Below, piece after piece: positions 44,106 to 56,500 of a stretch of DNA of 64,000 nt; position 1 is the stretch's first letter, and the number at the start of each line of letters is the position of its first letter. Under the pieces are notes generated by a model. That model was not told the DNA's origin and did not search any database. It saw only the letters and a program-made list of their open reading frames with translations. The DNA lies in the NCBI GenBank assembly GCA_012522795.1, contig JAAYJT010000029.1:1-64000 (forward strand), read 5' to 3'. The stretch is from Bacteroidales bacterium. GTDB lineage: Bacteria > Bacteroidota > Bacteroidia > Bacteroidales > JAAYJT01. Made by a program: the position numbers and the translations under genes.

Positions 44106-45140
44106 ATGATTGATTTTCCAGAACCTTTACAAGAAGAAACTGATCTTTATGAGCATCACCGGGTGGTTGTAGACAAAGGTCAGAGTTTACTTCGTATTGA
44201 TAAATTCCTGATCGGGCGGCTTGAGAATGTTACGCGCAATCGTGTACAAATCGCTCTTCGTGCCGGCAATATTCTTGTAAACGGTAAAAATGCAAAACCT
44301 AACTATAAGGTTAAGCCCAATGATATTATCACTATTGTTCTGGCACAGCCACCACGTGAATTTGAGCTCATACCCGAAAATATACCTTTTAATCAGGTTT
44401 ACGAAGATGATGATATAATTATCATTAATAAAAATGCTGGTATGGTAGTTCATCCGGGGTATGGAAATTTCACGGGAACTCTTGTTAATGCACTTCTTTA
44501 CTATTTTCAGGAAAAAGACTCAAAGGATTACCCTTATCTTGTCCATCGTATTGACAAGGATACTTCCGGACTCTTAATTGTAGCCAAGAATGAATTTGCT
44601 CAAACCAGTCTGGCAAATGCGTTTTTTAAACACGATGTTGACCGCCGCTATATTGCTCTGGTGTGGGGTGATATTGCTGATGATGAGGGAACCATTGAAG
44701 GTAATATAGGGCGCAGTGCAAAAGACAGGCGCGTAATGTACGTATATAAGAATGGCGAACATGGGAAACCTGCCATAACACATTATAAGGTAATTAAACG
44801 CTTTGGTTATGTTACTTTGATAGAATGTAAGCTTGAAACAGGCAGAACCCACCAGATCAGGGCGCATTTACGTTTTATAGGGCATCCGCTTTTTAACGAC
44901 GAAAAATATGGCGGGAATCAGATACTGAAAGGAACTACCTTTTCAAAATACAAACAATTTATTCAAAACTGCTTCTCGACTATCAACCGACAGGCATTAC
45001 ATGCCAAATCTATTGGGTTCAGCCATCCTGTCACAAATAAATATATGTTTTTTGATTCTCCTTTGCCTGATGATATGGCTGCAGTACTTGAAAAGTGGGA
45101 ACGCTATACTCACAATGATAGAAAGATCAATCAAGTTTGA
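44106..45140 (+). CDS. rluD: Large-subunit pseudouridine synthase, RluD family
   Basis: The 344-residue enzyme isomerises uridines in 23S rRNA helix 69. An S4 RNA-binding domain (about 25-85; [27 protein letters not shown]) is followed by the catalytic domain with the aspartate Asp150 in [15 protein letters not shown] and the end motif [17 protein letters not shown]. Length and motif order are normal. The last 14 bp overlap the 3' end of lepA on the opposite strand, so transcripts are convergent without a terminator between them. Confidence 0.93.
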   Translation: MIDFPEPLQEETDLYEHHRVVVDKGQSLLRIDKFLIGRLENVTRNRVQIALRAGNILVNGKNAKPNYKVKPNDIITIVLAQPPREFELIPENIPFNQVYEDDDIIIINKNAGMVVHPGYGNFTGTLVNALLYYFQEKDSKDYPYLVHRIDKDTSGLLIVAKNEFAQTSLANAFFKHDVDRRYIALVWGDIADDEGTIEGNIGRSAKDRRVMYVYKNGEHGKPAITHYKVIKRFGYVTLIECKLETGRTHQIRAHLRFIGHPLFNDEKYGGNQILKGTTFSKYKQFIQNCFSTINRQALHAKSIGFSHPVTNKYMFFDSPLPDDMAAVLEKWERYTHNDRKINQV

Positions 45141-46914
45141 GTACGGCAAGAAATGCAGTTTGCGGGACTTCAACATTTCCAACCTGGCGCATACGTTTTT
45201 TACCTTTTTTCTGTTTTTCAAGAAGTTTACGTTTACGACTTATATCACCACCATAACATTTGGCAGTAACGTCTTTGCGCAATGGTCTTATAGTTTCGCG
45301 GGCAATAATTTTAGCCCCTATTGCAGCCTGTATAGCGATTTCAAATTGCTGACGCGGGATCAGCTCTTTTAGTTTTTCACATATACGACGACCAAAACTA
45401 TAAGCATTATCACGATGAATTAAAGTTGACAATGCATCCACCATTTCACCATTCAGCAAAATATCAAGTCTTACCAGATCGGCTTTTCTATAGCCGGTTA
45501 TCTGATAATCAAATGAAGCATAACCTTTTGAGATACTTTTCAGCTTGTCATAAAAGTCAAAAACAATTTCAGCCAGAGGTAATTCAAATGTAACCTCTAC
45601 CCTGTTGCTGGTAAGATAAATCTGATTTTTAAGAATACCACGCTTGTCAATACAAAGTTTCATAATTCCACCAACAAATTCTGTTTTAGATATAATCTGA
45701 GCAGTGATTATTGGTTCTTCAATATAATCTATATAGTTGACAGGGGGTAATCCACTCGGATTATGTACCTCAATGATCTCGTCTTTAGTAGTATAAACAT
45801 TATAAGATACGTTTGGAACCGTTGTGATCACATCCATATCGAATTCTCTGTCAAGACGTTCCTGGATAATCTCCATATGAAGCAGCCCAAGGAATCCGCA
45901 ACGAAATCCAAAACCAAGTGCCATTGATGATTCAGGTTCGAAGGATAAGGACGCATCATTCAGCTGCAGTTTCTCAATTGAAACACGTAATTCCTCATAA
46001 TCATCGGCATCAACCGGATAAATACCTGCAAAAACCATTGGTTTCACATGTTTAAAACCTTCAATTGGTGAGTTGCAGGGGTTCTCAACATGAGTAATCG
46101 TATCACCCACCTTTACTTCTGACGAGCTTTTAATACCGGAGATAATATATCCAACGTCTCCGGCTCGTAATTCTTTTCTTGGATGCCTTTCCAGACGCAG
46201 GATCCCGATTTCATCAGCATGGTAATCATGATCAGTTGAAAAAAACTTTACATGATCCTGATGTCGTAAAGTGCCATTCATTATTCGAAAAGTGGCAATA
46301 ATTCCGCGGTAGGAATTGAACATTGAATCGAAGATCAATGCCTGTAACGGTGCATTGGGATCGCCTTTGGGAGGCGGAATACGATGTATTATAGCTTCAA
46401 GGATATCATCTATTCCCAGGCCTGTACGACCGCTTGCCCGGATAATATCTTCTCTATCGCAGCCTAATAAATCAATGATCTGATCTTCAACTTCATCGGG
46501 CATGGCACTTTCCATATCCATTTTGTTCATCACCGGAATTATTTCCAGATTATGCTCTATAGCCTGATAAAGCACTGAAATAGTCTGTGCCTGAATTCCC
46601 TGTGTGGCATCGATCATAAGCAGCGCGCCTTCGCAGGCTGCTATAGAACGGGATACCTCGTACGAGAAATCAACATGTCCGGGAGTATCAATAAGGTTAA
46701 GAAGAAATTTTTTGTCTTCTCTTTTATATTCCATCTGGATTACATGGCTTTTGATAGTAATGCCGCGTTCACGTTCAAGGTCCATATTATCCAGGGTCTG
46801 CTCCTGTAATTCCTTTTCTGATACCGTTCCTGTAATCTGAAGCAGGCGATCGGCAAGAGTACTCTTTCCGTGATCAATATGGGCTATAATACAAAAATTT
46901 CTAATATATTTCAT
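45127..46914 (-). CDS. lepA: Elongation factor 4 (LepA) GTPase
   Basis: LepA binds ribosomes and back-translocates or remodels stalled complexes. The GTPase motifs are [15 protein letters not shown] (about 9-23), [11 protein letters not shown] and NKMDM. The C-terminal LepA-specific domain ends [17 protein letters not shown] with the basic KRMRQVG stretch. The 595-residue length is standard. It is transcribed alone on the minus strand; the dikinase-like gene upstream (47057) is on the same strand with 142 bp between. Confidence 0.96.
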   Translation of the reverse strand: MKYIRNFCIIAHIDHGKSTLADRLLQITGTVSEKELQEQTLDNMDLERERGITIKSHVIQMEYKREDKKFLLNLIDTPGHVDFSYEVSRSIAACEGALLMIDATQGIQAQTISVLYQAIEHNLEIIPVMNKMDMESAMPDEVEDQIIDLLGCDREDIIRASGRTGLGIDDILEAIIHRIPPPKGDPNAPLQALIFDSMFNSYRGIIATFRIMNGTLRHQDHVKFFSTDHDYHADEIGILRLERHPRKELRAGDVGYIISGIKSSSEVKVGDTITHVENPCNSPIEGFKHVKPMVFAGIYPVDADDYEELRVSIEKLQLNDASLSFEPESSMALGFGFRCGFLGLLHMEIIQERLDREFDMDVITTVPNVSYNVYTTKDEIIEVHNPSGLPPVNYIDYIEEPIITAQIISKTEFVGGIMKLCIDKRGILKNQIYLTSNRVEVTFELPLAEIVFDFYDKLKSISKGYASFDYQITGYRKADLVRLDILLNGEMVDALSTLIHRDNAYSFGRRICEKLKELIPRQQFEIAIQAAIGAKIIARETIRPLRKDVTAKCYGGDISRKRKLLEKQKKGKKRMRQVGNVEVPQTAFLAVLKLD

Positions 46915-47056
46915 TCATCAAAACTCAGGTTTTCAGATTCTTAAGATAATCTAAAATTATTATTTTGTTTAACAATCCGGTAATATAATTTTTTTCAAAC
47001 AATCATAGCAGCTTAAGAAATGCGATGCAAAATTAAATAAATTATTCGCTGTTTTA

Positions 47057-50000
47057 TCAAACTGTTGGCTGATAGGTAGTAGTCTCAATGGGATAATGTC
47101 CAAGATAAACATTGCCAAAACGACCGTCAATGGCTATTTTATCTCCCGGCTTCAACGTAACACCATTAATAATACATTCTTTCCGCGAATCATACACCAG
47201 CAGATCGCTACAATTTACTATACAGGTTTTTCCAAGTCTAACAGCCGTAACTGCTGCGTGAGATGTTGCTCCACCCTTTGCTGTAAGTAAACCCTGACAT
47301 TCAAAAATCATCGCTATATCGTCAGGAACAGTATCTGGACGGGCAAGAATGATGGGATGGCCAGGGAATTTCTGTTGTAAAAAATTCAGATCATCCATAT
47401 CAATAGCAAGAAGTCCATTCATTGCACCTCCACCTATACCTATTCCCCGACCAAGAAGTTTCATCTGCTCCGGCGAACTTCTGAACATATTAACCTTTGC
47501 AGGCTGTTGCATATCCTGGTCACGGGTTTGAAGGATGTATAAATCATCAGGATCTTCTGACTCAAAGGTAAATTCAATCTCCTGAGGGGCATAACCCAGT
47601 TCTTCAGTTAATTGGGTAGCAATCTGATAAATACGCTTATAAATTTCAGGATGACTGGTTTGAAGTGAGCCTCCCTCAAGATCAAGCTGTTTGCGCTGAG
47701 TTTCACCAACGGGCAAAGGTTTGACCAGTCCGCCCACTATATCCTCACCCTGGCTGCATAAAGTAAAATCACCGTAAAGATGTACTCCGGGTCGGTTGAT
47801 CAGTGGATTTTGAGTAAATACAACTCCAGTACCTGAAGTATAATTAAGATTACCAAGTATCATTTTCTGAACAATGACCGCTGTTCCCCATTCATCGGCA
47901 ATCTGCATATGCTTACGATAAACTTTTGCACGTTCTGAATCCCAGGAATCAAAAACATAATTTATTGTGGTATTAAGTTGCTTGAACAAATCCTGCTCAA
48001 AATACACATTATGATCTGCTATAGCCTGCCTGTATGATTTTGCAATCTGCTTCATGTGATCCGGCAGGAAATACATTTTCAGATCTATTCCATAGCGGTT
48101 CTTGTAATCCTGAATTATTCCATCAAACACATCGCGATGAATGCCATGCGCCATACCCCAGCTTTGAAGAAAACGCCTGTAGCAATCCCATGATGTCCAT
48201 GCATAATTTGGCTGTTTGCTCAAACCTTCAACCAACTGGTCATTCATACCAACATTAAGAAAAGTATCCATAGCGCCAGGCATGGAAATAGCTGTTCCTG
48301 AACGAACTGACAACAGTAAAGGGTTAGATGGTTTTCCAAACTGCCTCCTAGTTACCTGTTCAAGCTTTCTAAGATTACGTCTGATAAGATTATCAAATTC
48401 CTTTTTTATTTCATGATGGTTTGAAATGGCATAGCGCCTGCGAAACACCTCAGTAGTAAGCACAAAACCGGGTGGAACAGCAATATGAGCCAAACTGAGC
48501 TTTTTAAGGAAAAATGCTTTGGAGCCAAGAAAGATCTGATTATCAACCTGAAGTGTTGCTTCATACAAAGGGCTTATTACAAGGTCGGAATTATACGACA
48601 TTACATCACTTATAAGTTCTGCAGGATATTTATCAACCATATTGCGCAAAGAATTTAAAATGCGCGATACAAGATTGTCAAGTGGTTGTATTAAGAATGC
48701 TGCACTGATTATATCACGGAAAAACTCTTCGGACTTGCGTGTGACAAGCTGATCTTTTTCCTTTTCAGTACCTCTGATATCGCGCTCATAAAGCTGTGGA
48801 ATAACAACTTTTAGCGGATACTCATAAGAAAGCAGAAAATAATTGTCAATGGTTATTTTAACGTTTTCAGCAATAAACTGAAATATATTAATATGCTGAT
48901 GCAGTGAAAAGCTTCGCGATGCCAATGAATAGCGAAGCATATCCAGGTTTGAATTAAAGCCCTGATTTGAAACACCATCGAGTTCAAGACCATAACGAAA
49001 AAACTCCAGAACCTGATAAACCCTGTCCAGGGTTTTTGCCGATATATAATCTAAATTAATATTATCAACTATTTTTTCCATTAAACGGGTAGCAATTTTC
49101 TCCAGCCTGAAAGTAAGTCCCAGCGCCTCGAATTTCGATTCCCTATAAGTCCCGTACATCGAAGGTATGCCAATGGCGATATGTCGTTTATGATAAATAT
49201 TTTCCCAACTCTGGCTATGTTCAGGATTGAAAATGATCTTTTTCAATCGTTCCATGAAACTATATATCAGCTTTAATGCCTCATCGAAGTATTCTTTTTG
49301 CATAGCTTCTTCAAAGCGGTCAATCTCAATAGCTTCAATAAAAGCATAGCGCCTAAGGATTGAAACTATATTCAAAGTCTCAAACGAATATTTTTCTTTA
49401 AGCAAAGCATAAAGTGCATGAATACAGGTGAGCCGGTGTATATCTTTTTCATGCTCGCCGGGTAGTTTCTTAAGTAAACGCTCAAAATGATCATTATCCA
49501 GCTCAAGCAACTGGTCAAAACTAAGCTCCGAATCCTCAATCAACTGGTTAACAAGCGAATGCACCACTGTAAAATATTCGCTTTCAAGGTCAATTGATTT
49601 GAACACGTCATCCGGCAATATGGGTTCAAGTGCATCAACATTACCGTTATACCAGAATTTAAAAATTCGGTAAGTCAAATCAATAAGTGTGTTATTACTC
49701 TCAGTATGAACCTGTTTACGAAGGAAATGAACCAAACGGTCATGTCTTCCATTCACCTCGTCCATATTGGTAGTTACATTCCGTATTTCTCCTTCAGCAC
49801 CTATTTCATGAAAATAAACCGGAAAAATACGTGTAAGCTGTTTTACCTTTTTATAATATGGCGCAATATTTGAATTTAAAATCTTTGTGATCTCACGCTG
49901 AAAAAGATCGGTATCGCTGATGAATATTCCACCAAGCCTTAGATTAACGATAAGCGCCGACAGCAGCTTTTCCATGCCTGAATGCGAATACTCGATTAAT

Positions 50001-51175
50001 TCAAGCCATACCCTGATATTTTTAATATGGTTTGGATTAACATTAACCTGCCAGTCCTTATTCACATATACTATTCCCGGGGTTTCGAACCCAAAATCAA
50101 TCAGTGTTCTTTCAAAATAATTGACATATTGCTGTTCCTCGGTGTCATCACGGTCAACTATCTTTTTTCCAAGGGTAAGAATACAATCAAGGACAGCCGA
50201 CATATGCTCCTTGCGCAATTCTTCGCAGAGTTCAAAAATATTATCAATAAACCCTCCAAGATTTTCGGTTTTAAGCTCATCAACGGCATTTCGCAACACT
50301 TTATTAACACTCCATACCAGCCGGTATTTCTTACTTTGCATGCCCGGAAGATGAAGCAGATAAAAGATATAAAAGAACTTATCAACAAAACTCGGCAACT
50401 CATCAGTAATTGAACTGAAGCGTTCAGCAATATCATCAAAAACAGGAATATTGGTACTAAGCATTTCCCAGTTTGTAAGGTTCTCAGCCTCCATTTTTAT
50501 TTTTTTGAACCAGGGGCTGCCTACCTTATTAAATATTCCGTATTGATCGTCGCTTAAAAATTCTTTTTTCTCTTCAAACCAATTTTCAATATCAGTAGTT
50601 TCTTCCCAAAAATCAATATTACGGAGTAAAATATTTTTAAACAATGAGACAATTTTATCGCTGAATTCCGACATTTTCGATATCCCATCAAGCCGTCTGA
50701 CAAAAAACTTTGAGCTATTTATAAAAGCTCTGATATTTTCATCCAGATTATCTGCCAATACATTTAAGCATAGATCAATCACAGGGAAAAGAGCTTCATT
50801 ATTGTCTTTTTTTATTTGCTCAATAAGCTCAAGCAATGTTTTTACTATTTGCTCCCCAAGTTCATCTTTTATATCTTCTTCAAGCAGTTTACCGTAAAGC
50901 ATGACTGGTTCGCGAAAAGCATTAACAGCATTTGGGGTTGAAGCATAAAACCAGAAATCCGACAGTAATATCTTTCTTGCTTCTTCCACTACAAAAAGCC
51001 GGTTACTGAAAGGATGTAAGTACTCAATAATACATTCCTGCGCTCTCTTGTTAATTCCGTAATACTCTTTTGACAGGTCAATGAACGCCTGCAAATGTTC
51101 AGGAATAACAATGTTTTTATATCGTGTTTCAGCTAAGTTGGCCTCCAGTGCTTTAGAATAAAATTTCTCGGTCAT
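47057..51175 (-). CDS. Large PPDK-like dikinase without PEP/pyruvate barrel
   Basis: The 1372-residue protein has a ~870-residue N-terminal region, mostly helical by eye, that I do not recognise. Residues ~879-1225 match the ATP-grasp domain of pyruvate phosphate dikinase (SVRSGTAISMPGAMDTFL near 956-973; LCSQGEDIVGGLVKP). Residues ~1250-1360 form the swivelling phosphohistidine domain, with the likely phospho-acceptor His1306 in AKGGATSHAAVTAV. The protein ends there; the C-terminal TIM barrel that binds PEP/pyruvate in PPDK and PEP synthase is absent. It may therefore move a phosphate from ATP to an unknown acceptor, as glucan-water dikinases do with starch. No signal peptide is present. 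Confidence 0.85.
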   Translation of the reverse strand: MTEKFYSKALEANLAETRYKNIVIPEHLQAFIDLSKEYYGINKRAQECIIEYLHPFSNRLFVVEEARKILLSDFWFYASTPNAVNAFREPVMLYGKLLEEDIKDELGEQIVKTLLELIEQIKKDNNEALFPVIDLCLNVLADNLDENIRAFINSSKFFVRRLDGISKMSEFSDKIVSLFKNILLRNIDFWEETTDIENWFEEKKEFLSDDQYGIFNKVGSPWFKKIKMEAENLTNWEMLSTNIPVFDDIAERFSSITDELPSFVDKFFYIFYLLHLPGMQSKKYRLVWSVNKVLRNAVDELKTENLGGFIDNIFELCEELRKEHMSAVLDCILTLGKKIVDRDDTEEQQYVNYFERTLIDFGFETPGIVYVNKDWQVNVNPNHIKNIRVWLELIEYSHSGMEKLLSALIVNLRLGGIFISDTDLFQREITKILNSNIAPYYKKVKQLTRIFPVYFHEIGAEGEIRNVTTNMDEVNGRHDRLVHFLRKQVHTESNNTLIDLTYRIFKFWYNGNVDALEPILPDDVFKSIDLESEYFTVVHSLVNQLIEDSELSFDQLLELDNDHFERLLKKLPGEHEKDIHRLTCIHALYALLKEKYSFETLNIVSILRRYAFIEAIEIDRFEEAMQKEYFDEALKLIYSFMERLKKIIFNPEHSQSWENIYHKRHIAIGIPSMYGTYRESKFEALGLTFRLEKIATRLMEKIVDNINLDYISAKTLDRVYQVLEFFRYGLELDGVSNQGFNSNLDMLRYSLASRSFSLHQHINIFQFIAENVKITIDNYFLLSYEYPLKVVIPQLYERDIRGTEKEKDQLVTRKSEEFFRDIISAAFLIQPLDNLVSRILNSLRNMVDKYPAELISDVMSYNSDLVISPLYEATLQVDNQIFLGSKAFFLKKLSLAHIAVPPGFVLTTEVFRRRYAISNHHEIKKEFDNLIRRNLRKLEQVTRRQFGKPSNPLLLSVRSGTAISMPGAMDTFLNVGMNDQLVEGLSKQPNYAWTSWDCYRRFLQSWGMAHGIHRDVFDGIIQDYKNRYGIDLKMYFLPDHMKQIAKSYRQAIADHNVYFEQDLFKQLNTTINYVFDSWDSERAKVYRKHMQIADEWGTAVIVQKMILGNLNYTSGTGVVFTQNPLINRPGVHLYGDFTLCSQGEDIVGGLVKPLPVGETQRKQLDLEGGSLQTSHPEIYKRIYQIATQLTEELGYAPQEIEFTFESEDPDDLYILQTRDQDMQQPAKVNMFRSSPEQMKLLGRGIGIGGGAMNGLLAIDMDDLNFLQQKFPGHPIILARPDTVPDDIAMIFECQGLLTAKGGATSHAAVTAVRLGKTCIVNCSDLLVYDSRKECIINGVTLKPGDKIAIDGRFGNVYLGHYPIETTTYQPTV

Positions 51176-51324
51176 GATCTAACTCAGATTTTTTACAAAA
51201 TTAAGAATTATCCGGTCATAAGGTTGCGTTCAAATAATCTGTTTGTTTAATATTAAATGAACAAAACAAAGATTCTAACGTTTGGAAATTGGGGTAAATT
51301 ACAACAGTTTTAAATTAACAAAAT

Positions 51325-53370
51325 ATGTCATTACAACAATCTTATAGTCTGCTTACCACTGATAAGGAAACTTTGAAGAAATGGTACAGTCTTATGGCTT
51401 TAGGCCGCAAAATTGATGACCGCGCGCCAAATTATCTTCGCCAGGCTCTTGGATGGTCGTATCACGCTCCCTATGCAGGTCACGACGGGATTCAACTGGC
51501 AATAGGTCAGGTGTTTGACCGCAAAACTGATCATCTTTTTCCTTATTACCGCGATATGCTCACAGTAATATCAGCTGGGCTAAATACCGAAGAAATATTA
51601 CTCAACGGGCTATCAAAAAAGGATGATCTTGCAAGCGGAGGCCGCCACATGAGTAATCATTTTGCAAAACCTGAATGGAATATTCATAATGTTTCGTCAG
51701 TAACAGGCAATCATACTTTGCATGCTGTTGGAGTTGCAAGAGCTATGAAAAGATATAATCATAAAGGTGTGGCTATCAGTTCTCAGGGCGAATCATCAGT
51801 ATCCGAAGGCTTTGTTTATGAAGCCATTAATGGCGCAAGCAGAGAAAAATTACCTGTGATCTTTGTTTTTCAAGATAACAAATATGGAATTTCTGTTCCA
51901 AAAAGAGATCAGACAGCCAATTATATGGTAGCCGAGAATTTCTCAGGATTGATGAACCTTCGCATAATTTATTGTGATGGAAAAAGTGTATTCGACTCGA
52001 TGAATGCTATGGTTGAAGCCAAGCGCCATGCACTTGAAAAGCAGGAACCAGTGATCGTACACGCAAGTACAGTTCGCATACACAGCCACTCCAACTCTGA
52101 TCGCCATGAGTTGTATCGTGACGAAACTGAAAGACATTGTGTAAAAATATCTGATCCTTTTGATCGTTTGCGCACTGTTTTAATCCGTTCAGGAAGATTT
52201 TCAGAAGCCGAACTGCTTGAAATTGAAGAAGAAGCCCAGAAAGAAGTGATGGCGGCTCATAAAAAAGTTATCAGAGCTGCTAATCCTTCACCGGAATCAA
52301 TCTTCAATTTTGTTAGCCCGGAACCTTATAAATCAAAAAAATATCCTGATGGAATCCATGACGAGAAAAGTGGTGAGAAAATGAAACTCATCACTGCCCT
52401 TAACGAAACTCTCAAAGCTGAATTCCGCCATAATCCTGATACTTTTATCTGGGGGCAGGATATTGCTTATCGTGACAAAGGAGGAATATTCAATGTTACA
52501 AAAGGTATGCAGCAGGAATTTGGTATCGAAAGAGTTTTCAACGCACCTATAGCCGAAGATTTTATAATGGGAACCGCCAATGGTATGAGCCGTTTCAATC
52601 CTAAAATACGTATTGTCATTGAAGGAGCAGAATTTGCTGACTATTTCTGGCCTGCAATGGAACAGGCAGTTGAAATGAGCCACGATTACTGGCGCAGCAA
52701 CGGCGCTTTCTCTCCTAATGTTACAATAAGGCTTGCTTCGGGCGGATATATTGGCGGAGGATTGTATCACTCCCAAACTATTGAAGGTGCACTTGCAACA
52801 TTACCTGGGTTCAGGATCGTATATCCGTCTTTTGCCGATGATGCTGCAGGGTTGTTAAGAACCTCAATGCGTTCAGAAGGACCTACCATATTTATGGAAC
52901 CCAAGGCATTATACAACGATCCGGTAGCCGAAACCATAGTACCTGACGATTACGAAGTTCCCTTTGGGAAAGCCAGGATAAGAAGAAAAGGAAGCGATAT
53001 GAGCATTATTACTTATGGTAATACTACACATATGAGCCTTCAGGTAGCAGAAAGAATACAGAAAGAGAAAGGCAAAAGCATTGAGGTAGTAGATATCCGT
53101 TCATTAATCCCTCTTGATAAAGAAAGTATTATTGAATCAGTGAAGAAAACCGGCAAAGTGCTTGTTGTGCATGAAGATAAAGTATTTGCCGGATTTGGAG
53201 CTGAGCTTGCTGCCACCATTGCTGCGGAAGCTTTTGAATATCTTGATGCACCCATAAAACGAGTAGGATCTACATTTACTCCGGTTGGGTTTAACACAAT
53301 ACTTGAAAAAGCTATACTACCTAATGCCGATAAAATCTATGATGCAGTAGTTGAATTGCTTGAGTTCTAA
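51325..53370 (+). CDS. Branched-chain 2-oxoacid dehydrogenase E1, fused alpha-beta
   Basis: This thiamine-diphosphate enzyme decarboxylates branched-chain 2-oxoacids and passes the acyl group to the E2 lipoyl domain. Residues 1-~330 are the alpha subunit (SGGRHMSNHF, ISSQGESSVSEGFVYEAINGA, FVFQDNKYGISVP). Residues ~345-681 are the beta subunit (GQDIAYRDKGGIFNVTKGM, GEFADY-like GAEFADYFWPA, VDIRSLIPLDKESI). The subunits are separate genes in most bacteria but often fused in this phylum. No E2 or E3 gene is adjacent. A strong terminator follows. Confidence 0.9.
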   Translation: MSLQQSYSLLTTDKETLKKWYSLMALGRKIDDRAPNYLRQALGWSYHAPYAGHDGIQLAIGQVFDRKTDHLFPYYRDMLTVISAGLNTEEILLNGLSKKDDLASGGRHMSNHFAKPEWNIHNVSSVTGNHTLHAVGVARAMKRYNHKGVAISSQGESSVSEGFVYEAINGASREKLPVIFVFQDNKYGISVPKRDQTANYMVAENFSGLMNLRIIYCDGKSVFDSMNAMVEAKRHALEKQEPVIVHASTVRIHSHSNSDRHELYRDETERHCVKISDPFDRLRTVLIRSGRFSEAELLEIEEEAQKEVMAAHKKVIRAANPSPESIFNFVSPEPYKSKKYPDGIHDEKSGEKMKLITALNETLKAEFRHNPDTFIWGQDIAYRDKGGIFNVTKGMQQEFGIERVFNAPIAEDFIMGTANGMSRFNPKIRIVIEGAEFADYFWPAMEQAVEMSHDYWRSNGAFSPNVTIRLASGGYIGGGLYHSQTIEGALATLPGFRIVYPSFADDAAGLLRTSMRSEGPTIFMEPKALYNDPVAETIVPDDYEVPFGKARIRRKGSDMSIITYGNTTHMSLQVAERIQKEKGKSIEVVDIRSLIPLDKESIIESVKKTGKVLVVHEDKVFAGFGAELAATIAAEAFEYLDAPIKRVGSTFTPVGFNTILEKAILPNADKIYDAVVELLEF

Positions 53371-53461
53371 TCCAAATCCCGGAATTTATCTGATTATGGT
53401 TTTAAAATCGACATATCGTCGGTAACAACAGCATCAGATAAAAATCAAATTTGTATAAATT

Positions 53462-53488
53462 AAAAACGCCCGTAAACCGGGCGTTTTT
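53462..53488 (+). terminator. Bidirectional intrinsic terminator between E1 and secDF genes
   Basis: AAAAACGCCCG (53462-53472) pairs perfectly with CGGGCGTTTTT (53478-53488) over a TAAAC loop: 11 pairs, flanked by A's and T's, so it can stop both the plus-strand E1 gene and the minus-strand secDF gene. Confidence 0.85.
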
Positions 53489-53527
53489 AATTTATGAGCA
53501 ACAAAATTCATCTCACTATTAAAACAA

Positions 53528-56500
53528 TTATTTCTTTACAGGTTGTTTTGGTGTTTTTTTACGCATCATCATATCATAGGCTATTGGAGTAGCAATAAAC
53601 CATGACGAATAGGTTCCAACCATAATACCAACAAGTAGTGCAAAAGAGAATCCACGTATAACTTCACCTCCGAATATAAATATGGCTAACAACACCGCTA
53701 TTGTTGTGCCCGCAGTATTAATGGTACGACCCAGAGTGTTACTGATCGCATCATTTATGGTCAGTTTCATTTCCCACTTTGGATGCAGAGTCATATTTTC
53801 ACGGATACGGTCAAAAATAACCACGGTATTGTTTACTGAATACCCAATTATAGTAAGGATAGCGGCTATAAATGATTGATCCACCTCGAGGCTAAATGGC
53901 AATATACCATAAAAGATTGAATAGAGTGATATAATTATCATTGAGTCATGGAACAGCCCTGAAACAGCACCCAGCCCAAACTGCCAGCGTTTGAAACGGA
54001 AAGCTATATAGGCAAAAATTATGATCAAGGCAAATATAACAGCTACTACTGCAGCCTGTTTAATATCGCGGGCAATGGTAGGTCCAACTTTTTGAGAACT
54101 GAGACGCCCTATTATCTTATTGTCATCATCAGAAATAAATTCTTCAAATGATATAGGATTGTCAAAAAACTGGCTTACTCCGGCATAAATTTTTTCTTCG
54201 ATGATATCATCGGTCTCTTGAGTATCCTGATCAATCAAATATTTTGTTGTAATCTTCACCTGATTATTTGGTCCGAAAGTCTTTACTTCAGGAGCTTCAC
54301 CAAATTCGCTGGTTAATGCACTTCGAACATCAGTGGTTTTAACATCCTGATCAAAACGAATCACATAAGTACGACCTCCTGAAAAATCAACACCATAATT
54401 TAATCCTCTGACAACAAGAGAAATAATACCCAAAGCAATTACAATACCAGATAACACATAGGATATTCTCTTGAAATTAATAAAATTATACTTACTACCT
54501 ACAAATAAATCACGGGTATATTTATTGTCGAATGAAAGCTGAAGATTACGATTAAGCTGCCAGTTAAAGATCAGGCGTGAAATAAATATTGCAGTGAAAA
54601 GCGAAGAAACAATACCTATGATAAGGGTAGTAGCAAATCCCTGAACAGGTCCGGTTCCAAAAATGAAAAGAACAATACCGGTAAGAAGTGTTGTAACGTT
54701 ACCGTCAATAATTGCAGAATATGAGTTCTTATAACCATCGGCAAGGGCAAGTTTCATACCTTTACCATTTCGCAATTCTTCACGAATTCTTTCATAAATA
54801 ATAACATTAGCGTCAACCGCCATACCAATTGTAAGCAGAATACCAGCTATACCCGGCAGGGTAAGAATTGCGCCAAGAGATGCAAGTACCCCGAAGATGA
54901 AGAAAATATTCGCAACAAGAGCCAGAGCTGCAACACGACCAGCTTTGTTGTAATATATATTCATATATATAATAACCAGCAAAAAAGCTATCACAAATGA
55001 GATCAGCCCTGCTCTTATAGCTTCACTTCCCAATGAAGGACCAACTATTTCTTCCTGAATAATTCGGGCAGGTGCCGGCATTTTACCTGATTTAAGGATA
55101 TTGGCAAGGTCCTGACCTTCCTGAATTGTGAAATTACCAGTAATTGAAGAACGTCCGCTGGGGATCTCATCATTAACACGTGGTGCTGAATAAACATAAT
55201 CGTCAAGTACAATAGCTATCTGTCTTCCAATATTATCACCTGTAAGCCTTCTCCATATCCTTGCACCTTCGGCATTCATGGTCATGCTTACTTCTACCTG
55301 ATTCATCTGACTGTAATCCTGACGGGCATCAATAATAACCTCTCCTGTAAGAGGAGCATCACCTTCGCGGGTAGTGATTTTCAAAGCAACCAATTCCAAC
55401 ACATTGGGTGCATAACTTTCAGGTTTAACAGTCCAGGCAAGTTTTAGATTTTTGGGAAACGATTCGCTAACAAGTCTTAACATACGATTCACCCTTGTAG
55501 TATCTTTAATTGCTGCGTAACCAACTGTAGCACCTTCACGCGGGTATATATTTCCATCGTCAGCCTGATAGAATGCAGGTTGTAAATACACGAACAAAGG
55601 ATTCTCTTTTTCCCATTCACTGCGCGAAATATCTTCATCAATTGAAATGCCGGTAGTATCAGTAGCCAAAATATCTTCCAAAGTTTTTAAGGTGTCAGCA
55701 GTATCAGTTTCAACTGTTTCCAGTATTTCCTTTATTTCTTCCTGATCCTGTTCAAAAATAGTTTCAGCCTGTTTCTCTGAAATTGTATCAAACAAAAATG
55801 ATTCACGCTCCTGCAAAACGCGAAGCTTATTATTTGCTTCAGTGAAATATTGTGCTATTTCGTTAAACTGATATGTTTCCCAAAACTCAAGCTGAGCGGT
55901 TCCCTGTAAAAGTTTTCTTACTCGTTCCGGTTCTTTGATACCTGGTAACTCTACAAGAATTCTGCCCGAAGCAGGCAATTTCTGAATATTGGGCTGTGCT
56001 ACACCAAAACGGTCAATACGTGTTCGTAAAATATTAAACGAACGATCAATGGCGCCATCAACCTCGGAGCGAATCAGACTGACAACTTCTGAATTTGTTG
56101 AATTATAACGTATCCTATCCTTGAACTCAGGTGCATTGATAAAAATAGCGGCAAGGCTTGCATTGGGATCAATCTCATTAAAGGATTCAGCAAAAAGAGT
56201 CAGAAAATCAGTCTGACTTGTTCTTTCTTTTTCTGCCGCTTTTTCGAGTGCCTGAACAAAAACAGGATTACGACTATTACCGGATAGAGCTTTGATAATA
56301 TCAGCACTTGAAATTTCAAGCGTAACGTTCATCCCGCCTTTGAGGTCGAGTCCAAGGTTAAGTTCACGTTCTTTTGTTTCACGGTAAGTGTATTTTCTGA
56401 CCAGAATATTATAAACAGTCTGATTTGACATTGAATCAAGGAAATATCTTTCGCGTGACTTTGAAATAGAGTCAAACAGAAATGTTTCCAGCAGGGCATC

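Noticed and set aside
45001-45372. 123-aa plus-strand ORF across the rluD/lepA junction
   Set aside because: It is antisense to lepA and out of frame with rluD; both real genes explain the sequence.
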